Shown here piece after piece: positions 1-7,195 of a DNA stretch of 40,245 nt. Each line of letters starts with the position of its first letter. Position 1 is the stretch's first letter. Made by a program: the position numbers and the translations under genes. Origin of the DNA: a virus; the IMG/VR virus record IMGVR_UViG_3300005912_000001, positions 1 through 40,245 of that record, one strand, 5' to 3'. Under the pieces are notes generated by a model. That model did not search any database and was not told the origin of the DNA. It saw only the letters and a list, made by a program, of their open reading frames with translations.

Positions 1-110
1 TTCGATCTCGTGATTGCGATCCACTCGCTAGCGGAAGCGCCGATTGATTTCCTTCACCTGACGACGCTCGGATTCAATCGCCACAACATGACGCACCTGA
101 TCGGGATGCT
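1..110. repeat. Terminal direct repeat, left copy (circular contig overlap)
   Basis: These 110 bases are identical to the last 110 bases of the window. The overlap falls inside one reading frame, which continues across the join without a break. This is what an assembler leaves when a circular or circularly permuted genome is linearised; it is not likely to be a biological terminal repeat, because it lies within a gene and has no special structure. Confidence 0.95.
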
Positions 111-411
111 GGACTCCGGACGGGTCGGATCGGTTCGTGTGCTCTGCTCCGAGTATTTCGCGAGCGCGGACACAACGACGTTTCTCTTCGCGAAGAAGGA
201 ACTTGAGGCGCGAGGTCAATCAATCGTCGCGACTCGAAATCACTCCAAAGTCATGCTCTTCGCGATTGGTCAACAACGCTTCACCGTGGAGTCCTCTGCA
301 AACCTCCGATCGTGTAACAATCTAGAACAATTCAGTCTCACCCATTCAATCGAGCTCTATGAGTTCCATCGCGATTGGATCGAACAAGTCCTTACCAATG
401 GCGCGAAGTAA
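1..411 (+). CDS. PLD-like (half HKD motif) protein upstream of terminase, 3' part
   Basis: This is the C-terminal part of a 254-residue protein whose start is at 39782, across the circular join. The C-terminal half contains N-H-S-K-V-M-L-F followed about 15 residues later by E-S-S-A-N-L. That resembles the H-x-K ... S-x-N signature of one phospholipase D-type half site, but the usual Asp four residues after the Lys is absent. The N-terminal 60 residues are acidic and probably disordered. It overlaps the start of the small terminase gene by 14 bases, so it belongs to the packaging operon. A nuclease or DNA-binding role at packaging is an inference; the fold assignment rests only on this motif. 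Confidence 0.75.
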   Translation, partial: FDLVIAIHSLAEAPIDFLHLTTLGFNRHNMTHLIGMLDSGRVGSVRVLCSEYFASADTTTFLFAKKELEARGQSIVATRNHSKVMLFAIGQQRFTVESSANLRSCNNLEQFSLTHSIELYEFHRDWIEQVLTNGAK

Positions 412-1027
412 ATCGGACAGTTCGGACGATACGGGCGGGAGCGCGGGATCGAAGATCGAGGCGGCAAACGTCGCGAACTTGCTCGCCATGCTGAAGTCAG
501 GCAAGTCGCTCTCCCGCGCTCAGCTCACCCAAATCGATGACTACAACGAAAAGAAGTCAGCAGTCGGACGCGTTGCCGACAACCTTCCGGCCGCCGCCGC
601 TATGTCGGGGATCGATCTCGATACAATCGGGAAATCGAAAGCCGCCGGTTGTCCCGCGTTCCGAGGGTCTCGGATCTACGTTGATGAGCTGATCGAATGG
701 GTAGACGATCACGGTGACACCCTGCCGTCTGGGAGTAGCGAGATCGATCTAATCAACATCGAGATTGCCAAGGAAAGACATCGAAAATGGAAGATCGAGA
801 ATGACGCGAAAGAGGGTCTCACGATCAACCGGCAAGATGTCGCGACTCAGATCCTAGCCCTCGGACTGGAGCTGAAACGCATATTGCGCTACAAGCTCGA
901 AGATGACGCACCTAGGCGGCAACGCCAGAAAACCGAGGCTGAGCTTCGGATCGTGAATCGAAAGCTAGTAGACGAGATCTGCTCAATCATGGAGAAAGGA
1001 TCCGAGACTTGGAAACCGAAGCCATAG
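398..1027 (+). CDS. Terminase small subunit (gpNu1-like)
   Basis: This 209-residue protein sits directly before the large terminase gene and overlaps it by 19 bases, the classic TerS position. Its N-terminus is Ser/Asp/Gly-rich. The middle (about residues 50-110) contains G-S-R-I-Y-V-D-E-L-I-E-W-V, like the winged-helix start of Nu1-type proteins. The segment after it (about 120-205) is charged and helical, beginning I-E-I-A-K-E-R-H-R-K-W-K, fitting the oligomerisation part. It would bind the packaging site and load the large subunit. An ATG at 359 is also in frame, but 398 gives the shorter overlap with the PLD-like gene. No good Shine-Dalgarno sequence precedes it. Confidence 0.8.
   Translation: MARSKSDSSDDTGGSAGSKIEAANVANLLAMLKSGKSLSRAQLTQIDDYNEKKSAVGRVADNLPAAAAMSGIDLDTIGKSKAAGCPAFRGSRIYVDELIEWVDDHGDTLPSGSSEIDLINIEIAKERHRKWKIENDAKEGLTINRQDVATQILALGLELKRILRYKLEDDAPRRQRQKTEAELRIVNRKLVDEICSIMEKGSETWKPKP
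412..429 (+). repeat. Paired 9-bp repeat (TCGGACGGT type), terS copy
   Basis: ATCGGACAG is followed directly by TTCGGACGA. This is the most degenerate member of the family of tandem 9-mers seen at 28571, 36442, 38901, 38966 and 39046. It lies five codons into the small terminase gene. It could be a protein binding site related to replication or packaging, or a chance resemblance. Confidence 0.4.
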
Positions 1028-2937
1028 CAACCGCATGGAGGCAGAGCTGGAGGAGACCGGATAGACGTGAGATTCATGAATGGGCGCGCGTGAAGTTGAA
1101 CCTTCAAGGCGATTATCGAGATCGCGGACCGTTCAATGTGGAAACATCCCGCTATCTGATCCTCCCGTTCCAACTCCTCAAAAACGACAAGGTCCGGATG
1201 GTGAATCTCCTCAAAGCGATCCAAACAGGAGGATCGTTGATCGGTGATCTGTTCTTTCATTGGTCACTTTCGGAGAGTCCCGCGCCCTTCATGGCATCGT
1301 TCCAAACAGACGATGACGCAGAGCAACACTATCTCACTCGGATCGAGCCGACGCTGAGGGCGACGAAGTGCAATCTCCCATTCTACAAGCGACTCAAGAA
1401 GAAGCGGGATCTCTACCAATTCCCGAACATGAACGCATATTTCCAGGGCTCGAATATGAGTAGTCTCCAACGGAAATCGGTCCAGCACGAGATGAACGAT
1501 GAAGTCTGGGACTGGAATCCGGGGATGCTCGCTGAGGCCTGGGGGCGAACGGAAGCCTTTCCGGATACCTGCAAGATCCTGAACATCTCGCAGGGAGGAG
1601 ACGAGGGAACCGACTGGGATGAAGTCTACTCACGCGGACGCCGATACGAATGGGGGATGAAGTGCTTCAAGTGCGGCTTTCACCAACCGCTCGCGTTTGC
1701 TAGTCAAATGATCGCCAACGAAGACGAGCGCGCCGGAGTCGTTTTCGACAAGATCCAGCAATCAGACGGGCGATTCGATATCGCGCGATGCGCTGAGACA
1801 GCCCGGTTCCGTTGTCGGAAGTGCGGTCACGATCACGATGACGAGCCGAAAACATGGGATCGGATCAATCACACGGGCGACTACATTTGCATTGATCCAG
1901 ATCGTTCCATGACGAACTGCTCCATCCATTGGGAACAGCTCGTCAATGGACGATATGGGAGGCTAGTCACTGAGTTCCTGACCGCGCTCGAAATCAAGGA
2001 ACAGGGATCCGTTGAAGCGTTGCGGAAATTCCAAATGAAGAAACGCGCGCTCATGTGGTCAATGAGTCAGGCCGTGGATAAGATCGAGATCGTCACCGCT
2101 GGATACCTCAAAGAGCCAGCGAGCGGAAAGGATTACAAAGCGCCGGCGGGTTTGCTTTCGGAATTCGCGCAAACCTTCATCACCGCCGATTTCCAAGAGG
2201 GACGCGGAAACGACTCCCGTCATTTCAAGATCGTAGTCCGAGGATGGCGCGACGATGGAACCTCCCGATTGATCTGGGAGGGGCGACTCAACTCAGTTGA
2301 GCATATCCACCAACTCCAGAGAAACCTCCGGCTCCGTCCGCGTTGCGTCTGTCTTGATGGAGGTCACGAACGGAATCAAATCGCGTCATGGTGCGCTCAA
2401 TACGGATGGACTGTTTTGATCGGAGACGATCCCGCGACGTTCCCGCACAAGTCGAAAAAGAAAGGAGAGAAGCCGATTCAACGCCCCTACTCCCCGCGAT
2501 TCCGGATCGATCCCCAGCGCGGAAGATCCGGCGCGAATCGGACATTCGCATTCGCTTTCTATTGGTCTAATCCATCGATCAAGACCGTCACCTGGAACCT
2601 ACGTCACGGAAAACCCGAGCGCTGGGAGCTCCCAGACGATCTCTCCAAGGAATACAAACACGAGATCGACTCAGAGGTTCGCAAACGAGAGATCGTCAAG
2701 AAATCGGGCGCGCCCCGATACATCTGGTATCAATTCAAAAAGGACAATCACGCGTGGGACTGCGAATGTATGCAAACGACGTGTGCGATCATGGCCGCGA
2801 TTGTGCCGTTTGACGTGGAACCCGAGTCCGAAGAACCGGACGAATCGGACCGCGATTCGGCGCAAGCGCCGAAAGGGAAAAGGGGTGAAAAAGCACCCCA
2901 TGAACAGGACAAACAACTCACTTTGCTCGAAACCTGA
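1009..2937 (+). CDS. Terminase large subunit (lambda gpA family)
   Basis: This 642-residue protein is the packaging ATPase/nuclease. An atypical Walker A, K-A-I-Q-T-G-G-S, lies at residues 69-76, and a Walker B-like N-D-E-V-W-D-W follows near 163-169. Cysteine pairs at C219/C222 and C269/C272 form a zinc ribbon of the kind found in gpA-type terminases. The C-terminal RNase H-like nuclease shows its acidic residues in T-A-D-F-Q (D394), C-L-D-G-G (D450) and H-A-W-D-C-E. The start is TTG, with AGAAAGGA ending eight bases upstream; no ATG is available in that frame nearby. A gpA-type enzyme suggests cos cutting, but no cos site was recognised. Confidence 0.93.
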   Translation: METEAIATAWRQSWRRPDRREIHEWARVKLNLQGDYRDRGPFNVETSRYLILPFQLLKNDKVRMVNLLKAIQTGGSLIGDLFFHWSLSESPAPFMASFQTDDDAEQHYLTRIEPTLRATKCNLPFYKRLKKKRDLYQFPNMNAYFQGSNMSSLQRKSVQHEMNDEVWDWNPGMLAEAWGRTEAFPDTCKILNISQGGDEGTDWDEVYSRGRRYEWGMKCFKCGFHQPLAFASQMIANEDERAGVVFDKIQQSDGRFDIARCAETARFRCRKCGHDHDDEPKTWDRINHTGDYICIDPDRSMTNCSIHWEQLVNGRYGRLVTEFLTALEIKEQGSVEALRKFQMKKRALMWSMSQAVDKIEIVTAGYLKEPASGKDYKAPAGLLSEFAQTFITADFQEGRGNDSRHFKIVVRGWRDDGTSRLIWEGRLNSVEHIHQLQRNLRLRPRCVCLDGGHERNQIASWCAQYGWTVLIGDDPATFPHKSKKKGEKPIQRPYSPRFRIDPQRGRSGANRTFAFAFYWSNPSIKTVTWNLRHGKPERWELPDDLSKEYKHEIDSEVRKREIVKKSGAPRYIWYQFKKDNHAWDCECMQTTCAIMAAIVPFDVEPESEEPDESDRDSAQAPKGKRGEKAPHEQDKQLTLLET

Positions 2938-2953
2938 AACCTAACCGCAGACC

Positions 2954-3331
2954 ATGAACCAAACCGAAACAACACTCCCCCAGCTTCCCGCCTACACTTA
3001 CCGCGCCCACGTCGTTTCCGTCTACGACGGGGACACGTTCACCATAAATATCGATCTCGGACTTGGAATCTCCATGAACGGGCAAAAGATTCGACTCTTC
3101 GGATTTAACACGCCAGAGGTTCGAGGAGTCGAACGACCGGAGGGTATCCCCGTGAGAGACTACGTCCGGAAGATGATTGAAGGGCGAGACGTGATCCTGA
3201 GAACCCATCGAGACAAGAAAGGGAAATATGGACGTTGGCTCGGAGAGGTGTTCTTTCAACTTGGAGAGGACATGCACGATCTCGGAACATTGCTCGAATC
3301 ACAGGGGTTTGCTCAGCGCGTGGACTACTAA
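2954..3331 (+). CDS. Staphylococcal nuclease-like (SNase/TNase fold) protein
   Basis: This 125-residue protein matches the thermonuclease fold. V-Y-D-G-D-T-F lies near residues 23-29, R-L-F-G-F-N-T-P-E-V-R-G near 47-58 supplies the first catalytic Arg and Glu, and K-G-K-Y-G-R-W-L-G-E-V supplies the second catalytic Arg. All key residues of the Ca-dependent nuclease appear present. The protein has no signal peptide, so it would act in the cytoplasm. It lies 16 bases after the large terminase gene and may process DNA at packaging or degrade host DNA. No Shine-Dalgarno sequence is visible before its ATG. Confidence 0.85.
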   Translation: MNQTETTLPQLPAYTYRAHVVSVYDGDTFTINIDLGLGISMNGQKIRLFGFNTPEVRGVERPEGIPVRDYVRKMIEGRDVILRTHRDKKGKYGRWLGEVFFQLGEDMHDLGTLLESQGFAQRVDY

Positions 3332-3341
3332 ACCGATCACG

Positions 3342-3515
3342 ATGAACACAGAAGAATACAGAATACGATTCGTGGCCCAGATAACCTCCCGAGGAATTGG
3401 GCCTGAAACCGCAAGCGACGAACACGCAGCATGGATCGAAATGGACCCAGAAGCCCCGAAGGGCGGAGCCCCAGAACTCGACGCAGATGAGGCACTGAGC
3501 TATTACGCCGATTGA
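3342..3515 (+). CDS. Small acidic protein of unknown function, 57 aa
   Basis: The start at 3342 is ten bases after the nuclease gene stop. The product is short and acidic, with a segment M-N-T-E-E-Y-R-I-R-F and a proline/glycine-rich middle. No family is recognised. It is the last gene before a pair of palindromes and the start of the head gene block, so it closes the terminase-nuclease transcription unit. Its tight spacing and complete frame favour a real gene, but the evidence is positional. Confidence 0.5.
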   Translation: MNTEEYRIRFVAQITSRGIGPETASDEHAAWIEMDPEAPKGGAPELDADEALSYYAD

Positions 3516-3528
3516 GTCCCTTACTGAA

Positions 3529-3544
3529 TGTTTCCCGGGAAACA
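3529..3544. promoter_or_regulatory. parS/Noc-site-like palindrome 1 (TGTTTCCCGGGAAACA)
   Basis: This 16-bp sequence is a perfect palindrome inside a 26-bp perfect palindrome (3524-3549). It matches the bacterial parS consensus TGTTTCACGTGAAACA at 14 of 16 positions. Its core TTTCCCGGGAAA equals the core of the Bacillus Noc binding site. The phage encodes a ParB-family protein at 33182, the likely ligand. Without a following U-run it is a poor intrinsic terminator. Confidence 0.7.
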
Positions 3545-3554
3545 TTCAGGGAGC

Positions 3555-3570
3555 TGTTCCGCGCGGAACA
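3555..3570. promoter_or_regulatory. parS-like palindrome 2 (TGTTCCGCGCGGAACA)
   Basis: This perfect 16-bp palindrome lies within a 20-bp one (3553-3572), 26 bp centre to centre from palindrome 1. The identical 16-mer recurs at 5649 and 29919 in unrelated coding contexts. It has the same T-G-T-T-N-C arms and central C-G as parS. It ends eight bases before the putative late promoter motif at 3579. Confidence 0.75.
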
Positions 3571-3578
3571 GCCCCAGC

Positions 3579-3600
3579 CGTTGATAGCGCGCCCTTTTGT
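3579..3600 (+). promoter_or_regulatory. Putative late promoter/activator motif, copy A
   Basis: CGTTGATAGC, then six bases, then TTTTGT. The same CGTTGATAGC-N6-TTTGT arrangement recurs at 6513 and 23401, each time at the head of a late gene block. Here the next start codon begins two bases after the motif. It does not fit a sigma-70 promoter well, so a phage-directed promoter or activator site is inferred. Confidence 0.55.
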
Positions 3601-3602
3601 GA

Positions 3603-3950
3603 ATGGCAGCGTCTTGGCATCTAATAAAAGCGTTCATCAGGGAAGCCACTGAGGACGAAGACCTAAACCCGGTTGCGGAGATCTCTACCGCATACGCGAA
3701 ACTGCGCGCGATTCAGCGGGGGCACTTCGAAACCGCGACGATAAACAATGACGGTCTTCAGCAGATCTCTTCACAGGTCAAGGATGTCTCCTTTTCGTTC
3801 GCCGTCCCCTCTGGACTGGGTGCAGCCGAGATCATCGCCACGGCAGAGCAGGCGCTCGAAATGATCGAAGGGAAAACCGTCGCCCAAGCGCGCGCCTTTC
3901 TGGTTCGGCGCAAACGGACGCAACTCGATATGCGGACCTATCGACTATGA
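3603..3950 (+). CDS. Small head protein in the gpW position
   Basis: This 115-residue protein lies between terminase/nuclease and portal, where lambda has gpW (head-tail joining). Its C-terminal half, with I-I-A-T-A-E-Q-A-L and A-R-A-F-L-V-R-R-K-R-T-Q-L, could fit a joiner, but lambda gpW is only 68 residues and the similarity is not strong enough to assign the family by eye. The ATG follows a putative late promoter motif by two bases, and the stop overlaps the portal start (ATGA). There is no Shine-Dalgarno sequence. Confidence 0.6.
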   Translation: MAASWHLIKAFIREATEDEDLNPVAEISTAYAKLRAIQRGHFETATINNDGLQQISSQVKDVSFSFAVPSGLGAAEIIATAEQALEMIEGKTVAQARAFLVRRKRTQLDMRTYRL

Positions 3951-5470
3951 AAGCCCCTACCCTTTTTGACGGACGGGGGAGACCCATCTCCTCGCGCAAG
4001 TCGGCAACCTACGCGCCCGGAGGATATCTCGGAGCCAGCAACCACCGCAGCCGCTCCTATTTGCCGGGGATGATTGCCGACTCGCGTTCGGATTACACCG
4101 CCGGAACACGTCGCGAGCTCCAGCGCCGCGCGGGATTCTTCAAGAAGAACGTCGGAATGGTTCGCGGAGTCGCCAAGAGCCTTGTTGATCATGCCGTTGG
4201 ACCCGGAATCTACCCGCTCGCAGCGACATCAGAGGACGAATGGAATCGCGCCGCCTGGTCGTGGTTCTGGGAAACCGCCAAGATCGGAGATGTATCCGGG
4301 AGGATGACGCTTTGGGAAGCTCAACAGGAACGGGTAAAAGCGAAGTTCTGGGCCGGTGAAATGTTCACCGCCAACTCAAAGAGCCGCGCAGGTTGGCCTC
4401 AATTCCAACTCATCCGCGCGCATAACTGCGGCTCGTTTGGGGTTGATGAATCCGAAGGCTGGAGAGACGGGGTGAAGCTCGACGACGCAAACCGCGCTCG
4501 AGCTTACCGATTCCGCCTGAAGGGGGACGAGCGCTATCAAACGCTCAACGCGAATCAAGTCGTCCATTCCTACATGCTGGAAGAATCGGACGGAATCCGA
4601 GGCGTTCCGCCGCTCGCGTCTGGATTCAATAATCTTCACGACATTCTCGACACGCTCTCACTCGAAAAGGAGAGCATGAAAGACAACGCCCGAGTCGCCC
4701 GATGGACGCAGACCGAATCCGGCGAAGACGAGGAGGAGCCGTCCTATTTTGAAGACGGAAGCACCTCCTCTGAGGACGCTATTGCCTACAAGCTCGATCA
4801 AGTATTTGGGGCTGAAATTCTACGTCTCAAAAAAGGCGAGTCCGTCAATTCATGGTCTTCCGCGCGCCCCTCCCCTGCGTTCATGGGGTTGATCGCCTAC
4901 CTCGGAAAAGAAGTCACGAACGCGACGGGATTCCCCTACGAGTTTGCCTGGGATCCGAACGAGCTCAAAGGACCATCAGTCCGCTTCATTCTTGAGAAAG
5001 TTCGTCTTGCCGTTGGAGAGTGGAAACGGAACGAGATTGAGGACACCTATCCGTTTTACACGTTTGCGATCTCTTGCGCCATGGAGAGCGGAGATCTCCC
5101 CTACCATCCGGAATGGTATAAAGTCGAATGGATCGGCGGCGCTCCAGATGTCACTATAGATAAAGGCCGCGACGGGGGGCAAGACCGCGAAAACATCAAA
5201 GCAGCGCTTACCACGTTCAAGCGTTACTACGCCGCTCAGGGGCTATGGTGGAAAGACGAGCTCGAACAGAAAGCGCGCGAGGCGGGCTACATCGATTTCC
5301 TTGCTGAGAAATACGGAGTCAACGCAGACCGGATTCACTTGCTCATGATCAATCAGGCTCAGGAAGACAAAGAGGAGCCAGGGAAGCGCGCCGATGATCT
5401 CGATCGCAAAGAGCGCGAAGAAGAAAACGAGCAAGACAGCAAGCGCGACCGATCCTCAACCTCCGCCTAG
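3947..5470 (+). CDS. Portal protein (lambda gpB type)
   Basis: This 507-residue protein has the length and layout of lambda-type portals, the dodecameric ring through which DNA enters the head. Recognisable features are the N-terminal R-R-E-L-Q-R-R-A-G-F-F-K-K-N followed by A-V-G-P-G-I-Y-P, a conserved middle segment V-V-H-S-Y-M-L-E-E-S-D-G-I-R-G-V-P, and a highly charged Glu/Lys/Asp-rich C-terminus from about residue 470. The gene overlaps the preceding one by four bases (ATGA) and is followed by the head protease, as in lambda. It has no Shine-Dalgarno sequence and is probably translated by coupling. Confidence 0.92.
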   Translation: MKAPTLFDGRGRPISSRKSATYAPGGYLGASNHRSRSYLPGMIADSRSDYTAGTRRELQRRAGFFKKNVGMVRGVAKSLVDHAVGPGIYPLAATSEDEWNRAAWSWFWETAKIGDVSGRMTLWEAQQERVKAKFWAGEMFTANSKSRAGWPQFQLIRAHNCGSFGVDESEGWRDGVKLDDANRARAYRFRLKGDERYQTLNANQVVHSYMLEESDGIRGVPPLASGFNNLHDILDTLSLEKESMKDNARVARWTQTESGEDEEEPSYFEDGSTSSEDAIAYKLDQVFGAEILRLKKGESVNSWSSARPSPAFMGLIAYLGKEVTNATGFPYEFAWDPNELKGPSVRFILEKVRLAVGEWKRNEIEDTYPFYTFAISCAMESGDLPYHPEWYKVEWIGGAPDVTIDKGRDGGQDRENIKAALTTFKRYYAAQGLWWKDELEQKAREAGYIDFLAEKYGVNADRIHLLMINQAQEDKEEPGKRADDLDRKEREEENEQDSKRDRSSTSA

Positions 5471-5497
5471 TTCCCTAATTTAACCAACGCAAAACCC

Positions 5498-6502
5498 ATG
5501 TCCTATCCTCGAATCGTAGACGCAATTTTCAACTCCCCATGGGCGATCCATCGTCCGTTCTTCGGGACCATGTTTCCGCTGATGCAATCGCGAATCTTCA
5601 GCGACTCCGCGCAACTGGAATCCTTCACCGCAAACGGAGCCGGACCCATGTTCCGCGCGGAACAGTCCGCCGCATCAGGGAAAGGCAAGGGAGGAAACTT
5701 CAGCGCGAGCCGAATCACCAAGCGCACGGATGGTCGATTGATCGACCAAAGCGCGCGGATTCACTCGGAAGCGCTCCAGCGTTGCGGAGGCGATGCCGGA
5801 ACATATCACACAATCGTCCGAGAGGAGGAAGCCGCGCTCCCCCCCGGTCAGATCTTGCACGTCTTCGGCTCCGGAGTCCTAGGAAAGCACCTCTCCTCCA
5901 TGGATGAAATGTGCGCAGGAGGGCTTTCGGTTGATCGTATTCAGTCCGCGATCACAGCAGCAGAAGAAGACGACAAGGTTTCCGGAGTGATGCTTCATCT
6001 CGATACTCCGGGCGGGATTTGTTACGGAATGCCGGAGACGTTCGCGATGGTCAAAAAGCTCCGCGAAACGAAAACCGTTGCCGCGTTCTGCGATTCACTC
6101 ACCGCGTCGGCCGGTCAATGGTGTATCGCCGCAAGCGATGTCGTTTACGTCACGCCATCCGCTGATCTTGGATCTATCGGAGTCTACTCCGCTTTCACCG
6201 ATTACACCGAATGGTGCAAGAAAAACGGGATCACCGTTGAGGTGATCGCAGACGGAGTTCACAAGGGCGCAGGCTACCCAGGAACCGCACTCACTGAGGA
6301 GCAACGCACGAAGATCAAAGCGGATGTTTTGGAGTGCAGTCGTCAGTTCAAAGACGACATCCGCTCAGCGCGTGAAGGGATCACAGACGAGACGATGCAA
6401 GGTCAATGTTTCACCGGGAAATCAGCCGTTGAAGCGAAGCTAGCCGACGCCGTCGTGATCAATCTCAACGAAGCGCTCGCAGACTTAGCGAAAGCGATTT
6501 GA
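5498..6502 (+). CDS. Head maturation protease, S49 family (lambda gpC-like)
   Basis: This 334-residue serine protease of the SppA/S49 clan would cleave scaffold and portal during prohead maturation. The catalytic Ser lies in S-L-T-A-S-A-G-Q-W and the general-base Lys in A-D-G-V-H-K-G-A-G. Oligomerisation motifs D-T-P-G-G and A-D-L-G-S-I-G-V are present. It stops near the normal end of the protease domain, so unlike lambda gpC it lacks an internal C-terminal scaffold; the following gene probably supplies that. A perfect parS-like palindrome lies inside the gene at 5649. No Shine-Dalgarno sequence precedes the ATG. Confidence 0.92.
   Translation: MSYPRIVDAIFNSPWAIHRPFFGTMFPLMQSRIFSDSAQLESFTANGAGPMFRAEQSAASGKGKGGNFSASRITKRTDGRLIDQSARIHSEALQRCGGDAGTYHTIVREEEAALPPGQILHVFGSGVLGKHLSSMDEMCAGGLSVDRIQSAITAAEEDDKVSGVMLHLDTPGGICYGMPETFAMVKKLRETKTVAAFCDSLTASAGQWCIAASDVVYVTPSADLGSIGVYSAFTDYTEWCKKNGITVEVIADGVHKGAGYPGTALTEEQRTKIKADVLECSRQFKDDIRSAREGITDETMQGQCFTGKSAVEAKLADAVVINLNEALADLAKAI
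5649..5664. promoter_or_regulatory. parS-like palindrome 3 (TGTTCCGCGCGGAACA), inside protease gene
   Basis: The 16-mer is identical to those at 3555 and 29919. Here it encodes M-F-R-A-E-Q, whereas at 29919 it is read in another frame, so conservation acts on DNA rather than protein. ParB sites inside coding sequence are common in bacteria. Confidence 0.7.
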
Positions 6503-6512
6503 CGACATCCTT

Positions 6513-6535
6513 CGTTGATAGCCGCCCCTTTGTAT
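6513..6535 (+). promoter_or_regulatory. Putative late promoter/activator motif, copy B
   Basis: CGTTGATAGC, six bases, then TTTGTAT. It lies 10 bases after the protease stop and 44 bases before the next start codon. TTGATA at 6515 and TATCAA at 6533 also form an inverted repeat in this copy. It would allow separate, high expression of scaffold and capsid genes. Confidence 0.55.
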
Positions 6536-6579
6536 CAAGACGCCTAAGCGCACTCATTTAACTCAAAATAATTCTTATC

Positions 6580-7137
6580 ATGTTCGGAGACAAACTCGCC
6601 CTCGCAAACGCCACAATCGGAACTCTGATCGGAGTTCTAGGAACCGCTGGAGTTGAGCTCGATGCAGCCAATATGCTCAGCGCCGAGGAGATCACCGCCA
6701 AATTAGGGGCAGCGAAAAAGGCCAGCATCGAAGCCGCCGTGAAACTCGCCATTGCTCCCGCCGTCGCCGAAGCCATCACCGGACCTAAAGCATCGATTGC
6801 CGCTTTTGAGGCTGGTCTGAACGCATCCGGAATCACGGGGCTGGAATTCGTCGCTGAAGACTTCACCGCACCGAAAGCCGAGGGCGCGCTCAACGGAGCG
6901 GCGACCAAAATCAAAACCGCTATCGAGACCCGCGTTGCGAAAGTCTCCGCCCGTCAGATCGCCGCCTCTGGTCATCCGGGATCGGTAGATGTCCCTGCCG
7001 GAGAGACAGACGACTCGAAAGCGCGCGAAGTCACTCCAGCAACGAAAGCCGAATTCGTGACCACGCTCAACGGGATCACCGATCCCTCCGAGCGCACGAC
7101 CTACTTCCGCGCTCACAATAAGAAATTCATCAAGTAA
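6580..7137 (+). CDS. Probable scaffolding protein
   Basis: This 185-residue protein is rich in alanine and predicted helical, and it lies between protease and major capsid protein, where scaffolds are usually encoded. It ends in the basic stretch R-A-H-N-K-K-F-I-K, like the capsid-binding C-termini of several phage scaffolds. A linker around residues 130-155 is rich in Asp, Ser and Pro. The S49 protease lacks the scaffold extension seen in lambda gpC, which supports this role. A head decoration protein is the main alternative. A putative late promoter motif lies just upstream, and there is no Shine-Dalgarno sequence. Confidence 0.55.
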   Translation: MFGDKLALANATIGTLIGVLGTAGVELDAANMLSAEEITAKLGAAKKASIEAAVKLAIAPAVAEAITGPKASIAAFEAGLNASGITGLEFVAEDFTAPKAEGALNGAATKIKTAIETRVAKVSARQIAASGHPGSVDVPAGETDDSKAREVTPATKAEFVTTLNGITDPSERTTYFRAHNKKFIK

Positions 7138-7195
7138 TCAGCCCTCCCTCTCCAATCAACCCAAGCCAGATCTCACACACTTAATCACTCAAGCC

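Noticed and set aside
6407-6422. TGTTTCACCGGGAAAT as a fifth parS-like site
   Set aside because: The left half matches parS, but the right half is not its inverted copy in register, and it encodes conserved protease residues.
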